A DNA stretch of 64,000 bases from Pseudooceanicola sp. (GCF_029213205.1 NZ_JARGNH010000011.1:56989-120988), one strand, 5' to 3'. Numbered from the stretch's first letter, positions 20,789 through 31,568 are shown. Made by a program: numbers and translations. The notes: generated by a model not told the origin, from the letters alone.

Positions 20789-21085
20789 TCAGGCCCATCC
20801 GTCGTTGCCGATCAGCGCCTTGAGGCGGTCCTGATCATAAACGGAGTCAAGCCGGTCGGCCGTGATCCGCGCGATATCCGAAGGCGTGCCCTCGGCGGGA
20901 TCTGTGGGTTTCTTGTGCCATTCCGCCAGATAGGCGTCGGTGCCTGCGGCGCCCGATTTCATCGCAGCCCGGTCGATGGCCTGCTCAAATCGTTCGGGCA
21001 ATTGCACCTTGGCGCTGCGCCGGCCCCTGCCGACGATCACCTGTGCCGGGATATCCCGCCAATAGACAATCGTAACCTCTGGCAT
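20789..21085 (-). CDS. 'Virulence factor' domain protein (small protein commonly near corrinoid methyltransferase genes)
   Basis: MPEVTIVYWRDIPAQVIVGRGRRSAKVQLPERFEQAIDRAAM resembles the family I recall under this name; adjacent to metF. Confidence 0.65.
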   Translation of the reverse strand: MPEVTIVYWRDIPAQVIVGRGRRSAKVQLPERFEQAIDRAAMKSGAAGTDAYLAEWHKKPTDPAEGTPSDIARITADRLDSVYDQDRLKALIGNDGWA

Positions 21086-21473
21086 CGGCTGTAACCCTCA
21101 CATGTCCTGCCCCTGAATAGCGGAGCGCGTCGCATCGCTTTGCATCGTTTTCGACATCGCGCAGGTGAAGAGCGACCATCAGTCCCCGGCGTGTCGTCCC
21201 ACCGGTCATACAAAGCCTGCGACGGCGCGGCCAGTGCCTCGAATCGGAGGATTGTTCAGCATGTTTATGAGGCAGAACCGGCGGCCCGGGCCCGTCTTGC
21301 ACCGTGTCTGGCGCCTCTGAGTGGTGGCCGGTGCCGGGACACAGCGGCGCGCTCGACGATTGATTTAAGGCGATGACACACAACCAGAAAGAGAACGGCG
21401 AGCCTGCGAGCCCCTTGATAAAAGACAGCGTGACAGTTACCTTTGAAGCAACTCGAAATGGAGGGCGTGTATC

Positions 21474-22586
21474 ATGGCGCCCAAGCGTCCGAATGGTGCG
21501 GGCGCGTTCCCGAAACCGGTAGATAGCCCCGCACTGAAACAGCCCGATCCCTCGGCGCTTTATGCCGCTTTGGATCTGGGCACCAATGCCTGTCGCATGC
21601 TGATTGCCCAACCCAAGGGCAGTCAGTTTCATGTCGTGGATAGCTTTTCCAAATCTGTGCAACTGGGGGCCGGGCTGGAACGATCCGGCCGGTTGGGACG
21701 CGCGTCAATGACCCGGGCCCTGCAAGCGGTGCGGGTCTGTCGCCAGAAACTGGACCGGCATGGCGTCACCCGGATGCGGCTGGTCGCGACCGAGGCCTGC
21801 CGCCGCGCGGTCAATGCCAAGGGCTTCCTCAAGGATGTCGAACGCGAAACCGGGCTGGTGCTGGATATCATCGAACCCGAGGAAGAGGCGCGGCTGGCGG
21901 TTGTGTCCTGCGCGCCCCTGGTGTCGACCCGCACCGAACAATTGCTGGTCGTCGATATCGGCGGTGGCTCGACCGAACTGGTCTGGATCGACCTCTCAAG
22001 CGTGCCGAAACAGGAACGCCCCCGGGCGATCATGCGGCTGCACGCCGGGTTTCATCCACAGGCCAGCCCGTTTCCCGCCGCCAAGGTGGTCGACTGGATC
22101 TCGGTTCCGCTGGGGGTGGCGACGCTGCGCGATCAGTTTCGCGATGTCGAAAACGACGCGGCACGCTTTGCCCTGATGTCCTGGTTTTTCGAGGAAAACC
22201 TGGCCGAATTCGCCCCCTACAAGGATGAACAGACCCGCGCCGGCTTTCAGATCGTCGGCACCAGCGGCACCGTCACCACCGTGGCAGCCAGTCATCTGGG
22301 ACTGAAACGCTATGATCGCACCAAGGTTGACGGGCTCCGGATGACCAGCGATCAGATCGACACGGTGATCCGCGGTTATCTGACCCTTGGCCCCGAGGGG
22401 CGGCGGCGCGATCCGCGCATTGGTCAGGACCGGCAGGCGCTGATCATGTCGGGCAGCGCCATTCTGCAGGCGCTGCTGCGCTGCTGGCCGACCGATCAGC
22501 TTTCGGTGGCCGACCGGGGCCTGCGCGAGGGGCTGCTCTATGCGCAGATGAGCGCCGACGGGGTGCTTGAGGACGGGCCGTTCTAG
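21474..22586 (+). CDS. Ppx/GppA phosphatase family protein
   Basis: YAALDLGTNACRMLIAQ, LLVVDIGGGSTELVWID, GTSGTVTTVAA motifs. Confidence 0.94.
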   Translation: MAPKRPNGAGAFPKPVDSPALKQPDPSALYAALDLGTNACRMLIAQPKGSQFHVVDSFSKSVQLGAGLERSGRLGRASMTRALQAVRVCRQKLDRHGVTRMRLVATEACRRAVNAKGFLKDVERETGLVLDIIEPEEEARLAVVSCAPLVSTRTEQLLVVDIGGGSTELVWIDLSSVPKQERPRAIMRLHAGFHPQASPFPAAKVVDWISVPLGVATLRDQFRDVENDAARFALMSWFFEENLAEFAPYKDEQTRAGFQIVGTSGTVTTVAASHLGLKRYDRTKVDGLRMTSDQIDTVIRGYLTLGPEGRRRDPRIGQDRQALIMSGSAILQALLRCWPTDQLSVADRGLREGLLYAQMSADGVLEDGPF

Positions 22587-22707
22587 GCGGCGCGCGGTGG
22601 CGCGACAGTGAAATCCTACTAGCCGCCGCGTGTCAGGCTTTTGTATTGCCCGGCAAATGCGTATATCGACCCTTTCGGGACTCCCGGCGCCGGCGAAAGA
22701 TGCGGAT

Positions 22708-23424
22708 ATGGTTAAGAAACCGACAGGCAAGAACACCTCAGGGCGCGGCCAGCGCGATCTGACCGTCAAGGTGAAAACCGCGCGCGGGCGCAAGGCGTCC
22801 TCGACCCGCTGGTTGCAGCGGCAGTTGAACGATCCCTATGTGCAGCGCGCCCAGAACGAAGGCTATCGCGGACGCGCCGCCTTCAAGATCATGGAACTCG
22901 ACGACAAATTCCGCTTTCTGGTGCCCGGCGCCCGGATCGTCGACCTCGGCTGTGCGCCCGGTGGCTGGCTGCAGGTGGCGGTGCCGCGGATCAATGCGCT
23001 TGGCGAAAAATCCGGCAAGGCGGTGGGCCGGATCATCGGGGTCGATCTGCAAGAGGTCGATCCGGTGCCGGGGGCCGAGATCCACCAGCTCGACTTCATG
23101 GCAGACGACGCCGACATTCTGGTCAAGGGTTGGCTGGGCGGCCGCGCCGATGTGGTGATGAGCGATATGGCCGCCAGCGCCAGCGGCCACAAACAGACCG
23201 ACCACATGCGGATCATCGCGCTGTGCGAAGCGGCGGCCTATTTTGCCTTTGACGTGCTCGAAGAGGGCGGCACCTTTGTCGCCAAAGTTCTGGCGGGCGG
23301 CGCCGAGGGGGAGTTGCAGAAGCTTCTGAAACAGAAATTTACCAAGGTCGCGAATGTGAAACCACTGGCCTCACGCGCAGATTCCTCGGAGAAATTCGTG
23401 GTTGCGACCGGCTTCAGACCCTAG
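22708..23424 (+). CDS. rlmE: 23S rRNA (uridine-2'-O)-methyltransferase RlmE/FtsJ
   Basis: [50 protein letters not shown] motifs; start set to MVKKPTGKN. Confidence 0.95.
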   Translation: MVKKPTGKNTSGRGQRDLTVKVKTARGRKASSTRWLQRQLNDPYVQRAQNEGYRGRAAFKIMELDDKFRFLVPGARIVDLGCAPGGWLQVAVPRINALGEKSGKAVGRIIGVDLQEVDPVPGAEIHQLDFMADDADILVKGWLGGRADVVMSDMAASASGHKQTDHMRIIALCEAAAYFAFDVLEEGGTFVAKVLAGGAEGELQKLLKQKFTKVANVKPLASRADSSEKFVVATGFRP

Positions 23425-23636
23425 GGTTTCAACCGCCAGATCGATCGCTTCGGTGAGGTGATCGAGCGGCGCGCGTATTCGGCGAATTCACTGACGCTCG
23501 GGCTGGGCCGGGTCAGCTGCGCTGGCGGATCGGTCAGGCGGTTGGCGCGGATCTTGCCCTCGGCCAGCAATTGGAACAGCCGCTGATGCCGGGCGGCGAT
23601 CATCCTGCGGTGATGGTGTGAAAGATCGTCATCCAT
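23421..23636 (-). CDS. Hypothetical short protein
   Basis: [37 protein letters not shown]..., convergent with rlmE; no recognised family. Confidence 0.35.
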   Translation of the reverse strand: MDDDLSHHHRRMIAARHQRLFQLLAEGKIRANRLTDPPAQLTRPSPSVSEFAEYARRSITSPKRSIWRLKP

Positions 23637-23853
23637 TGGTGCTGGTCCAGCTGTTCGCATCGCCCCGACAATTGAGCCCGGCGGCATGGCGAATTTATCG
23701 CTGAATCGCGATAATTCCACGGCAATTTGATATGTGACCGGCTGAATCGCCATATGTGCCCCGGTTTGAAGTGCCAGATCGGGCGAACTGGCGCTTTCGC
23801 ATCGCTCGGGATCGGCTTACCCTGCGCCAAAGCGTCATTCGCCGGGGTAGACC

Positions 23854-24837
23854 ATGACAAAACCACTCGCGATCACCATTGGCGATGGCGCCGGAATCGG
23901 CCCCGAGGTGGCGGTGCGCGCGATGCTGGGCTCCTCGGATACAGTGCTGATCGGTCAGCCTGCGGTCGCAGAACGGGCGCTGGCGCTGGTGGCGCCGGGG
24001 ATGCAATTGCAGCAGGTCGCCTCACCCGAGGACGCGGCGCTGTCGGATCGGCATTTGCGCCTGCTGGTGGCCGGAGCCGAGGCCGCGGCGCCCGTCTATG
24101 GACAGGTCAGTGCAGCAGCGGGCCAGGCGGCGGCGGCGGCGATCCTGGCCGCGATCCGCCTGGCACGGCAGGGCGCGGTTTCCGGCATCGTCACCGCCCC
24201 GATCCACAAAGAGGCGCTGGCGGCGGCTGGGGTGAAATTCCCCGGCCATACCGAGATGCTGGCATATCACGGAGGCGCCGAAAACGTCGCGATGATGCTG
24301 CTCAACGATGTCATCCGCACGGTGCTGGTCACCATCCATGTCAGCCTGCGCGACGCCATCGCCCAGGGCGATTTCGACGCCCAGATGCGCGCCATCCGCC
24401 TGGCCGATTCCGGCACCCGTGCCTTTGGCATCGCCCGCCCGCGGGTCGCGGTCGCCGGGTTGAATCCACATGCCGGAGAGGGCGGGCTGTTCGGGCGCGA
24501 AGAGATCGACATCATCACCCCGGCGATCAAGGCGGCGCAGGCCGAAGGCATCGACGCCAGCGGCCCCTGGCCGGGCGATACGGTGTTCATGCAGGCGCGC
24601 CAGGGCCAGTTCGACGTGGTGGTGGCCCAATATCACGACCAGGGGCTGATCCCGGTGAAATACATGGGGTTGGAGCAGGGGGTGAATGTCACTCTCGGGC
24701 TGCCTTTTGTGCGCACCTCGCCGGATCATGGCACCGCCTTTGACCTTGCCGGGCAGGGCATCGCCTCGGCCGAGAGCATGATCGCCGCGCTGCAGGCCGC
24801 ACGGCAATTGGTGGCGGCGCGGGACAAGGCGGGCTGA
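23854..24837 (+). CDS. 4-hydroxythreonine-4-phosphate dehydrogenase (PdxA/PdxA2 family)
   Basis: ITIGDGAGIGPEV, TAPIHKEALAAAG, PGHTEMLAYH, AGLNPHAGEGGLFGREE, YHDQGLIPVKYM motifs. Confidence 0.93.
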   Translation: MTKPLAITIGDGAGIGPEVAVRAMLGSSDTVLIGQPAVAERALALVAPGMQLQQVASPEDAALSDRHLRLLVAGAEAAAPVYGQVSAAAGQAAAAAILAAIRLARQGAVSGIVTAPIHKEALAAAGVKFPGHTEMLAYHGGAENVAMMLLNDVIRTVLVTIHVSLRDAIAQGDFDAQMRAIRLADSGTRAFGIARPRVAVAGLNPHAGEGGLFGREEIDIITPAIKAAQAEGIDASGPWPGDTVFMQARQGQFDVVVAQYHDQGLIPVKYMGLEQGVNVTLGLPFVRTSPDHGTAFDLAGQGIASAESMIAALQAARQLVAARDKAG

Positions 24838-25514
24838 TGGCCTTTATCTTCATGCTCACCCGCAATGACCGGACCGTGGCCGACGCCGAGGTGCATCTGG
24901 AGACAGTGATCGCCAGCGGGGTGCGCCATATCGGGTTCAAGGATGTCGGCCTGCCCGAGGACCGGCTGCGCGGGTTGCGTGACCGGATCAACGCTGCCGG
25001 GGCGACCTGTTACCTCGAGGTGGTGTCAGAGGATCAGGCCAGCGAACTCGTCTCGGCCCGGGCCGCGCTGCGGATCGGGGTCGATGTCTTGCTGGGGGGC
25101 ACCAATGCCGATCTGGTGGCGCCGCTGGTGGCCGGATCCGGCCTGCGCTACATGCCGTTTCCGGGGCGGATCGAAGGTATCCCGAGCGTGTTGCACGGGC
25201 CCGCCGGGGCGATTGTCGCCTCAGCCGCCAAGCTGGCGGCGCTGGAGGGGGTGCATGGGCTCGACCTGCTGGCCTGGCGGTTTCGTGGTGATGTCGAGGC
25301 GCTGATCGCAGGGGTTGTCGGGGTCACCGACAAGCCGGTGATCGTTGCCGGATCAGTCGACAGCCCGGCGCGGATCGCGGCCCTGCGCGCGGCCGGGGCC
25401 TGGGGCTTCACCATTGGCACCGCGGCGCTGGACGGGGTGTTTCCGGCGCGGGCGCCGGGGCTGTCGGCACAGATCGCCGCGATTCAGGCCGCCGAGGCCA
25501 CAGCCGGGTTCTAG
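24837..25514 (+). CDS. TIM-barrel family protein coupled to PdxA-like gene, function unassigned
   Basis: Start codon shared with preceding stop (TGATGG); FMLTRNDRTVADAEVHLE..., GVDVLLGGTNADLVAPL, VIVAGSVDSPARIAALRAAGAWGFTIGTAAL resembles HisA-like phosphate-binding barrels. Confidence 0.7.
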   Translation: MAFIFMLTRNDRTVADAEVHLETVIASGVRHIGFKDVGLPEDRLRGLRDRINAAGATCYLEVVSEDQASELVSARAALRIGVDVLLGGTNADLVAPLVAGSGLRYMPFPGRIEGIPSVLHGPAGAIVASAAKLAALEGVHGLDLLAWRFRGDVEALIAGVVGVTDKPVIVAGSVDSPARIAALRAAGAWGFTIGTAALDGVFPARAPGLSAQIAAIQAAEATAGF

Positions 25515-25571
25515 GTCGGCGGTGTATTCGGTCGCTGCAATTGCGCTGGCCGCAATTCAGCCGACCGGATT

Positions 25572-27056
25572 TCAGAACGCGAAGCGCCGCCGCCCGTTGT
25601 CGATCGCGATTCGCCCAGATTGTCCCACCGGGTCGATGCTGCCATCGGTGAGTGCCGCGATCAGGCTGGTATCGCTGGCGGGCACTTCGGCCAGGGTCCG
25701 GCTGCCCTCGGCGGTGCGGGCGACGACAATGCCCCGGCTCGGCTGGGCGTCACGGTCATAGAACACCGTCCAGCTTTCCACCGTCACCGGGCCAACGTGA
25801 TCCTCCGCGAGCGCCGGCACCGGGCCACGCGCCGCATCGGCCAGCGCCTGCGCCTGGTCCTCTTGCGGGAACCGCGCCGCCAGCGGTGCGCCGGAAAGCA
25901 CGATTGCATGGTTGGTGGTGACGATGCCGCCATTGGCATAGAGCAAGCCGGAGTCACTGGTGCCGCGCAACAGCTCGACCATGCTGGCGACTGCGTGGCT
26001 CATGTAATTGGCGACCGGGGCACCGCCAAAGGTCAGCCCGCCGAACACCGTCACCGGCCGCTCCAGCGGCCAGTCGAGACTGCGGCGGGCGAGTTTCGGG
26101 ACAATCGGAAAGCAGGAATACAGCTCGATATGGGCAAGCTCGGCGGCACTGATCCGGTTGGCGGAGAGGGTGCGGGTGAGCACGGTCTGCATCGACACCG
26201 ACCCGGTGAAATCGGCACGCTCCAGCAATTCGTAAGGCTCATTCGCCCCGGCGCCATGGCCAATATGGATCAGCCGGTCTTCGGGCAGACCGCGGCGGCG
26301 GGCCTCGGCCAGTGAGGCGACGATGAATCCCGCGCCCTGGTTGACCGAGGCATTGGCGACCATCAGCTTGGTATAGGGATGCGCGATCGGCCGGTTGCTG
26401 GCGCTCGGCGTCACGATATCCGTGGCGCTGGCGCCGTTGCGCAGCCAGGCATTCGGGTTGGCGGCGGCGACCGCCGCCATCTGTGCCCAGATCGCTCCGG
26501 TTTCTGCCTGACCCTCGGCCAGGCTCTGACCCCAGGCATGGCGGCTGGCGTTCTCGTAAAGCGGATACATATCCGTCGGCGCGAGCAGGCCAAAGGCGCG
26601 CCGGTAAGGATGCACCCGGCGCTTGGGATTGGCGCGCAGCAGGTCTCCGGGCCTGGTGCCGCTGGCGGCGGCGCGTTTGGCTACGCTGCGCAGGACCTCG
26701 GCCCCGACCACCGCCATGCTGCGAATTTCGCCCCGACCAATCCGGTTGGCGGCCAGGTTCAACAGCCGGATCGGGCTGTCGCCATGCGGCATCTCGGTGG
26801 TCTCAACGATCCGTGGCGTGGCGCCCAGCCGGGCGGCGAGAGCGGCGGCGATATCGGTCAGCTCGGGGCAGGAGATCTGATCGACGGTGGAGAGCGCATC
26901 CAGATCGGTCAGCCAGCCACCACCGCCGTCGTCATCGGCAAGGCGCAGCGCCGCCGCCATCAGCCCGAGGCTGTCGAGCGCTTCGGCAGGATCATCGGGC
27001 CGGTCGTTGATCTGACCGATTGCTACAATTACTGGAATTCTGTCTGGATTACTCAT
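25572..27056 (-). CDS. Acetyl-CoA acetyltransferase/thiolase-like protein
   Basis: RIPVIVAIGQINDRP start, GRGEIRSMAVVGAEVLRS, INQGAGFIV-like (VNQGAGFIVASLAEAR), GGLTFGGAPVANYMSHAVASMVE, YANGGIVTTNHAIVLS. Confidence 0.85.
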   Translation of the reverse strand: MSNPDRIPVIVAIGQINDRPDDPAEALDSLGLMAAALRLADDDGGGGWLTDLDALSTVDQISCPELTDIAAALAARLGATPRIVETTEMPHGDSPIRLLNLAANRIGRGEIRSMAVVGAEVLRSVAKRAAASGTRPGDLLRANPKRRVHPYRRAFGLLAPTDMYPLYENASRHAWGQSLAEGQAETGAIWAQMAAVAAANPNAWLRNGASATDIVTPSASNRPIAHPYTKLMVANASVNQGAGFIVASLAEARRRGLPEDRLIHIGHGAGANEPYELLERADFTGSVSMQTVLTRTLSANRISAAELAHIELYSCFPIVPKLARRSLDWPLERPVTVFGGLTFGGAPVANYMSHAVASMVELLRGTSDSGLLYANGGIVTTNHAIVLSGAPLAARFPQEDQAQALADAARGPVPALAEDHVGPVTVESWTVFYDRDAQPSRGIVVARTAEGSRTLAEVPASDTSLIAALTDGSIDPVGQSGRIAIDNGRRRFAF

Positions 27057-27085
27057 TTTGCCACCTGTTTGCGTTTGTGACGCCC

Positions 27086-27135
27086 CGCCGGGGGCGCTGC
27101 CCCCGGACCCCTGGAATATTTTGGGCAAGATGAAG
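27086..27135 (+). repeat. Dispersed intergenic element, copy B, with hairpin CCGGGGGC/GCCCCCGG
   Basis: CGCCGGGGGCGCTGCCCCCGGACCCCTGGAATATTTTGGGCAAGATGAAG. Confidence 0.75.
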
Positions 27136-27150
27136 CGAAAAGGCTGCGAT

Positions 27151-27182
27151 CTTCATCTTGTTCCAAACAGTCCCGCCGGAGG
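27151..27182 (-). repeat. Dispersed intergenic element, copy C, inverted relative to A/B
   Basis: Reverse complement reads CCTCCGGCGGGACTGTTTGGAACAAGATGAAG, same length and same ends as copy A. Confidence 0.7.
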
Positions 27183-27227
27183 CGTGGCGCGCACCGGCCT
27201 GTCCGCTGCGCGCCCTCTGTTTTGGCC

Positions 27228-28550
<1,323 letters not shown>

Positions 28551-28888
28551 TCTCGCTCCTCCCGTTCTAACCTGTCGCCCGGTCATTGGGCGCTCAGGGA
28601 AACTCTTCACGGTATTTCCGGCTGGGATCAACCTTGGATCGCTGATCCGGCATGTATGGGGCAGAAAGCCGCGCCGCGGCGGAGCAAGGGGGCGGGGGCT
28701 GTGTGAGAGGGCAATGAAGGCAGAGTTTACTTGCGCCAGCAAATGTTCTCTGGCGCCTGAAGGCCCGATTGCACCTGGGTCCCATGGGCGGCGATCTCTG
28801 CGTCCGGGATTGGTGATTGACCGGCTGGACGGGACAGACACCGCATTCTGACCGCGCCGCTCGGGATGTCACAAGGGATTGAACCGGG

Positions 28889-28990
28889 GTGTTCGGTGGT
28901 GGCCCGAAGGCCGAGCCGGAGCCGGTGAGCGATGTGAAGACCCCGCATGCGAAGCTGACGCTGGAGAACGATTTCTTGTCGGGCGCGCCC
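28889..28990 (+). mobile_element. IS3-family OrfA transposase remnant
   Basis: VFGGGPKAEPEPVSDVKTPHAKLTLENDFLSGAPDQADF resembles the C-terminal part of IS3-type OrfA proteins (...DVKTLHAKIGELTLENDFLSGALTKAG...), with missing residues; no intact OrfA/OrfB. Confidence 0.6.
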
Positions 28991-29040
28991 GATCAGGCTG
29001 ACTTCAATCCACCGATGCCCGAGGCGGTGGCGGCATCTGC

Positions 29041-29343
29041 TTTGATCTCAGCGATGACGGCTGGATCGGATCGACCCACCGTGGCCTCGGCCACTGCATC
29101 GCCAAGGGCGGGTCGATGCATATCGCGGACATGGACAAGGGCATGCTGGGGGCCAACGCGATTGTCGGCGGCAGCCCGCCCTTGGCAGTTGGGGCCGCAC
29201 TGACGCAACAGCTGACCGGGACGGACCGTGTGGCGGTGGCGTTCTCGGGAGACGGCGCATCGAACCAGGGCAAGACGATGGAGGCGATGAACATGGCCGT
29301 CATCCTGCAGGTGCCGATGGCCCGGTTATTGGCGAGATGTTGA
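29041..29343 (+). pseudogene. Remnant of 2-oxoacid/acetoin dehydrogenase E1 component alpha subunit
   Basis: Frame reads FDLSDDGWIGSTHRGLGHCIAKGGSMHIADMDKGMLGANAIVGGSPPLAVGAALTQQLTGTDRVAVAFSGDGASNQGKTMEAMNMAVILQVPM then diverges and stops; internal segment between HCIAKG and GGSMHIAD missing. Confidence 0.8.
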
Positions 29344-29398
29344 GCGATTACGCCATGCGGCGGGAGCAGGCGCGAAGCGGCTGATGGCCCTCCACTTG

Positions 29399-30766
29399 TC
29401 ACGTCCTCCGCGTCGCGTCTCGCGCGACGGTGTCGAGAACACTCACCGGCAACCTGAGGGAAGCCTGGAAACCGGAAGTCGATCCCGGACGCGGCGATTC
29501 CAGAATGAGTTGGCTTCCGATCCGGTCCGCGATGGCGGCGACGATGGCGAGGCCGAGCCCGCTGCCATCCGTGCCGGAGTTCGCCCGCTCGAAACGCGCA
29601 GTCAGGCGGTCGAGGGTTTCGCGCGGCACGACGGGACCATCGTTCGCCACGATCAATTGGCCGTCTCCTGTCACGATCACATCGACGGGGGCACTTTCGT
29701 CCCCGTGGCGCAGGGCGTTCTCCACGAGGTTCCGGCAGAGGATGGCGAAGGCGTCGGGGTCGATGTCCGACATGACGGCCGTGTCCGGCAGCTTCAGCGC
29801 AATCCGACCCAGAGCGTCAGTGCGCCCGATATCATCCACAACGACACGCGCGACGGCCCTCAGATCCGCACTTTGATCTGTCCGCAGTCGCCCGCCTTCC
29901 GCCCGCGCGAGCTGCATGAGCCGTTCCGAGAGGCGGGTCAGGCGTTTGAGCGTCGCCTCGATCTCTGCGGCGCGCGCGTCAGTGGCGGGGTCACGTGTCT
30001 CTGACCGAAGCCGCTGTGCCTGGGCGATGGCGCCTGCCAGCGGGGTTCGTAACTCATGCGCTGCATTGGCGGTAAAGCTGCGTTCCGCCTCGAACGCTTC
30101 GCGCAACCTGGCCAGAAGGCTGTTCAGGGTCGCGGCCAGTGGTCCGATCTCTGTCGGCAGATCGTCGGCGGGAACCTCCGAGAGGTCGCGGGCGCCGCGC
30201 GCCTCGAGGCGCATGCGGAACCGGCGCAGGGGGGCGAGGTTGAAGCGAACGGCCAGGATGATCGACGCCAGCGCGAGTGGCAGCACGATCAGGAGTGGCA
30301 GACCGAGGCCCATCTGGATTTCCCGCGCGACGGCCCCGCGATGCGCAAGCGGTTCGGCGACCGTGATGCGGATCGTCCCCTGGAGCACCGCGTCGCTGTA
30401 GAGCCGGTGTGTTGAGGTCTGGCGGAACCCCGGTCCATCGTAGGGCGGGAACACTGCGGGATCTGCCGCGTGGGACCGCAGCAGGATCAGCCCCTCGGCA
30501 TCGCGCACAAGGTAGGTGAAGAATTCGTCGTGCTCGCGAATAGGCGCGAGCCGTTGCGTCACGCCCTGATCCTCGCGCCCGACGATGTCGGTCACGGCCA
30601 GCGGCAGGATGCGTTCGGCGGTCTCGCGCAGGGCGCTGTCAAAGACCTCGTCCAGTTCGCCTCGCACGATCACCGCCGTGACCGTGGCGGCCAGCAGCCA
30701 CAGGATCGTCAGAACGAGGCCCAGCGACAGACCGAGCCGCGCCAGCAGGCTGCGCGGCAGCCTCAT
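29399..30766 (-). CDS. Sensor histidine kinase (OmpR-partner type)
   Basis: TANAAHELRTPLAGAIAQAQ H-box, NLVENALRHG N-box, GSGLGLAIVAAIADR G-box; start set to MRLPRSLLARLG. Confidence 0.94.
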   Translation of the reverse strand: MRLPRSLLARLGLSLGLVLTILWLLAATVTAVIVRGELDEVFDSALRETAERILPLAVTDIVGREDQGVTQRLAPIREHDEFFTYLVRDAEGLILLRSHAADPAVFPPYDGPGFRQTSTHRLYSDAVLQGTIRITVAEPLAHRGAVAREIQMGLGLPLLIVLPLALASIILAVRFNLAPLRRFRMRLEARGARDLSEVPADDLPTEIGPLAATLNSLLARLREAFEAERSFTANAAHELRTPLAGAIAQAQRLRSETRDPATDARAAEIEATLKRLTRLSERLMQLARAEGGRLRTDQSADLRAVARVVVDDIGRTDALGRIALKLPDTAVMSDIDPDAFAILCRNLVENALRHGDESAPVDVIVTGDGQLIVANDGPVVPRETLDRLTARFERANSGTDGSGLGLAIVAAIADRIGSQLILESPRPGSTSGFQASLRLPVSVLDTVARDATRRT

Positions 30767-31422
30767 GGCCGGCCCAGCCTGTAGCCCATGCCGCGCTGGG
30801 TCTCGATGATCGCGCTCCCGAGCTTCTTGCGCAGGCGGCTGACGTGAACTTCGATGGTGTTGCTCTCGATTTCGGCCCCGAACGCATATAACTTGTCCTC
30901 CAGCTGCGCCTTGGACAGCAACTGACCGGGGTGAGCGAGAAACGCGTCGAACAAGGCCCATTCGCGCGCTGTCAGCGCCACCGGCTTGCCGTCGCGGTGA
31001 ATGCTGCGTGCGGCGAGGTCAATCTCGAGCGGGCCATGGGTGACGATGGGGTTCGGATTGCCGCTGTAACGCCGGGCGACCGATCCGATCCGGGCGGAAA
31101 GCTCGGCCAGGTCGAAGGGCTTCACGAGATAGTCGTCGGCCCCCGCATTGAGCCCTTCGATCCGGTCCGAGACCTGATCCAGCGCGGTCAGGATGATGAC
31201 TGGCGTCACGTCGCCCCGTGCGCGCAGGGTCTTCAGGAACCCGATGCCGCGGCCGTCCGGCAGCATGAGGTCGAGCAGGATCAGGTCGTAAGCGGCCGCG
31301 TGCAGAGCGTCGCCCGCGGCGTCGAGTCGTGTGACCCAGTCGACGGATTGGCCATCGGCAGCGATCTGGTCACGCACGGCGGCGCCGAGAGTCGTATCGT
31401 CCTCGATCAGCAGAATGCGCAT
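30763..31422 (-). CDS. OmpR-family response regulator
   Basis: MRILLIEDDTTLGAAVRDQI receiver, LILLDLMLPDGRG, LVKPFDLAELSARI, winged-helix EVHVSRLRKKLGSAIIETQRGMGYRL. Confidence 0.95.
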   Translation of the reverse strand: MRILLIEDDTTLGAAVRDQIAADGQSVDWVTRLDAAGDALHAAAYDLILLDLMLPDGRGIGFLKTLRARGDVTPVIILTALDQVSDRIEGLNAGADDYLVKPFDLAELSARIGSVARRYSGNPNPIVTHGPLEIDLAARSIHRDGKPVALTAREWALFDAFLAHPGQLLSKAQLEDKLYAFGAEIESNTIEVHVSRLRKKLGSAIIETQRGMGYRLGRP

Positions 31423-31466
31423 GGTCGCCCCCGTCCTTTCCCGATGGCCCTTCATGATCCGTCTGG

Positions 31467-31516
31467 CTGACACCAAGCTGAAGCGGATCGCGCACCCCAC
31501 TTCAGGTTACTGTCAG
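31467..31516. promoter_or_regulatory. Candidate response-regulator operator in the divergent RR/PepSY promoter
   Basis: Imperfect inverted repeat CTGACACCAAGCTGAAG (31467-31483) / CTTCAGGTTACTGTCAG (31500-31516); similar box at 32129-32145. Confidence 0.5.
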
Positions 31517-31568
31517 CTTTGGCGTGCATAAATTACATCAAGATGGGCCGCATAGAGGAGTTTGACCC

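Noticed and set aside
21086-21473. Cobalamin or SAM riboswitch upstream of the metF cluster
   Set aside because: Looked for a B12-box-like sequence on the minus strand and did not find a convincing one
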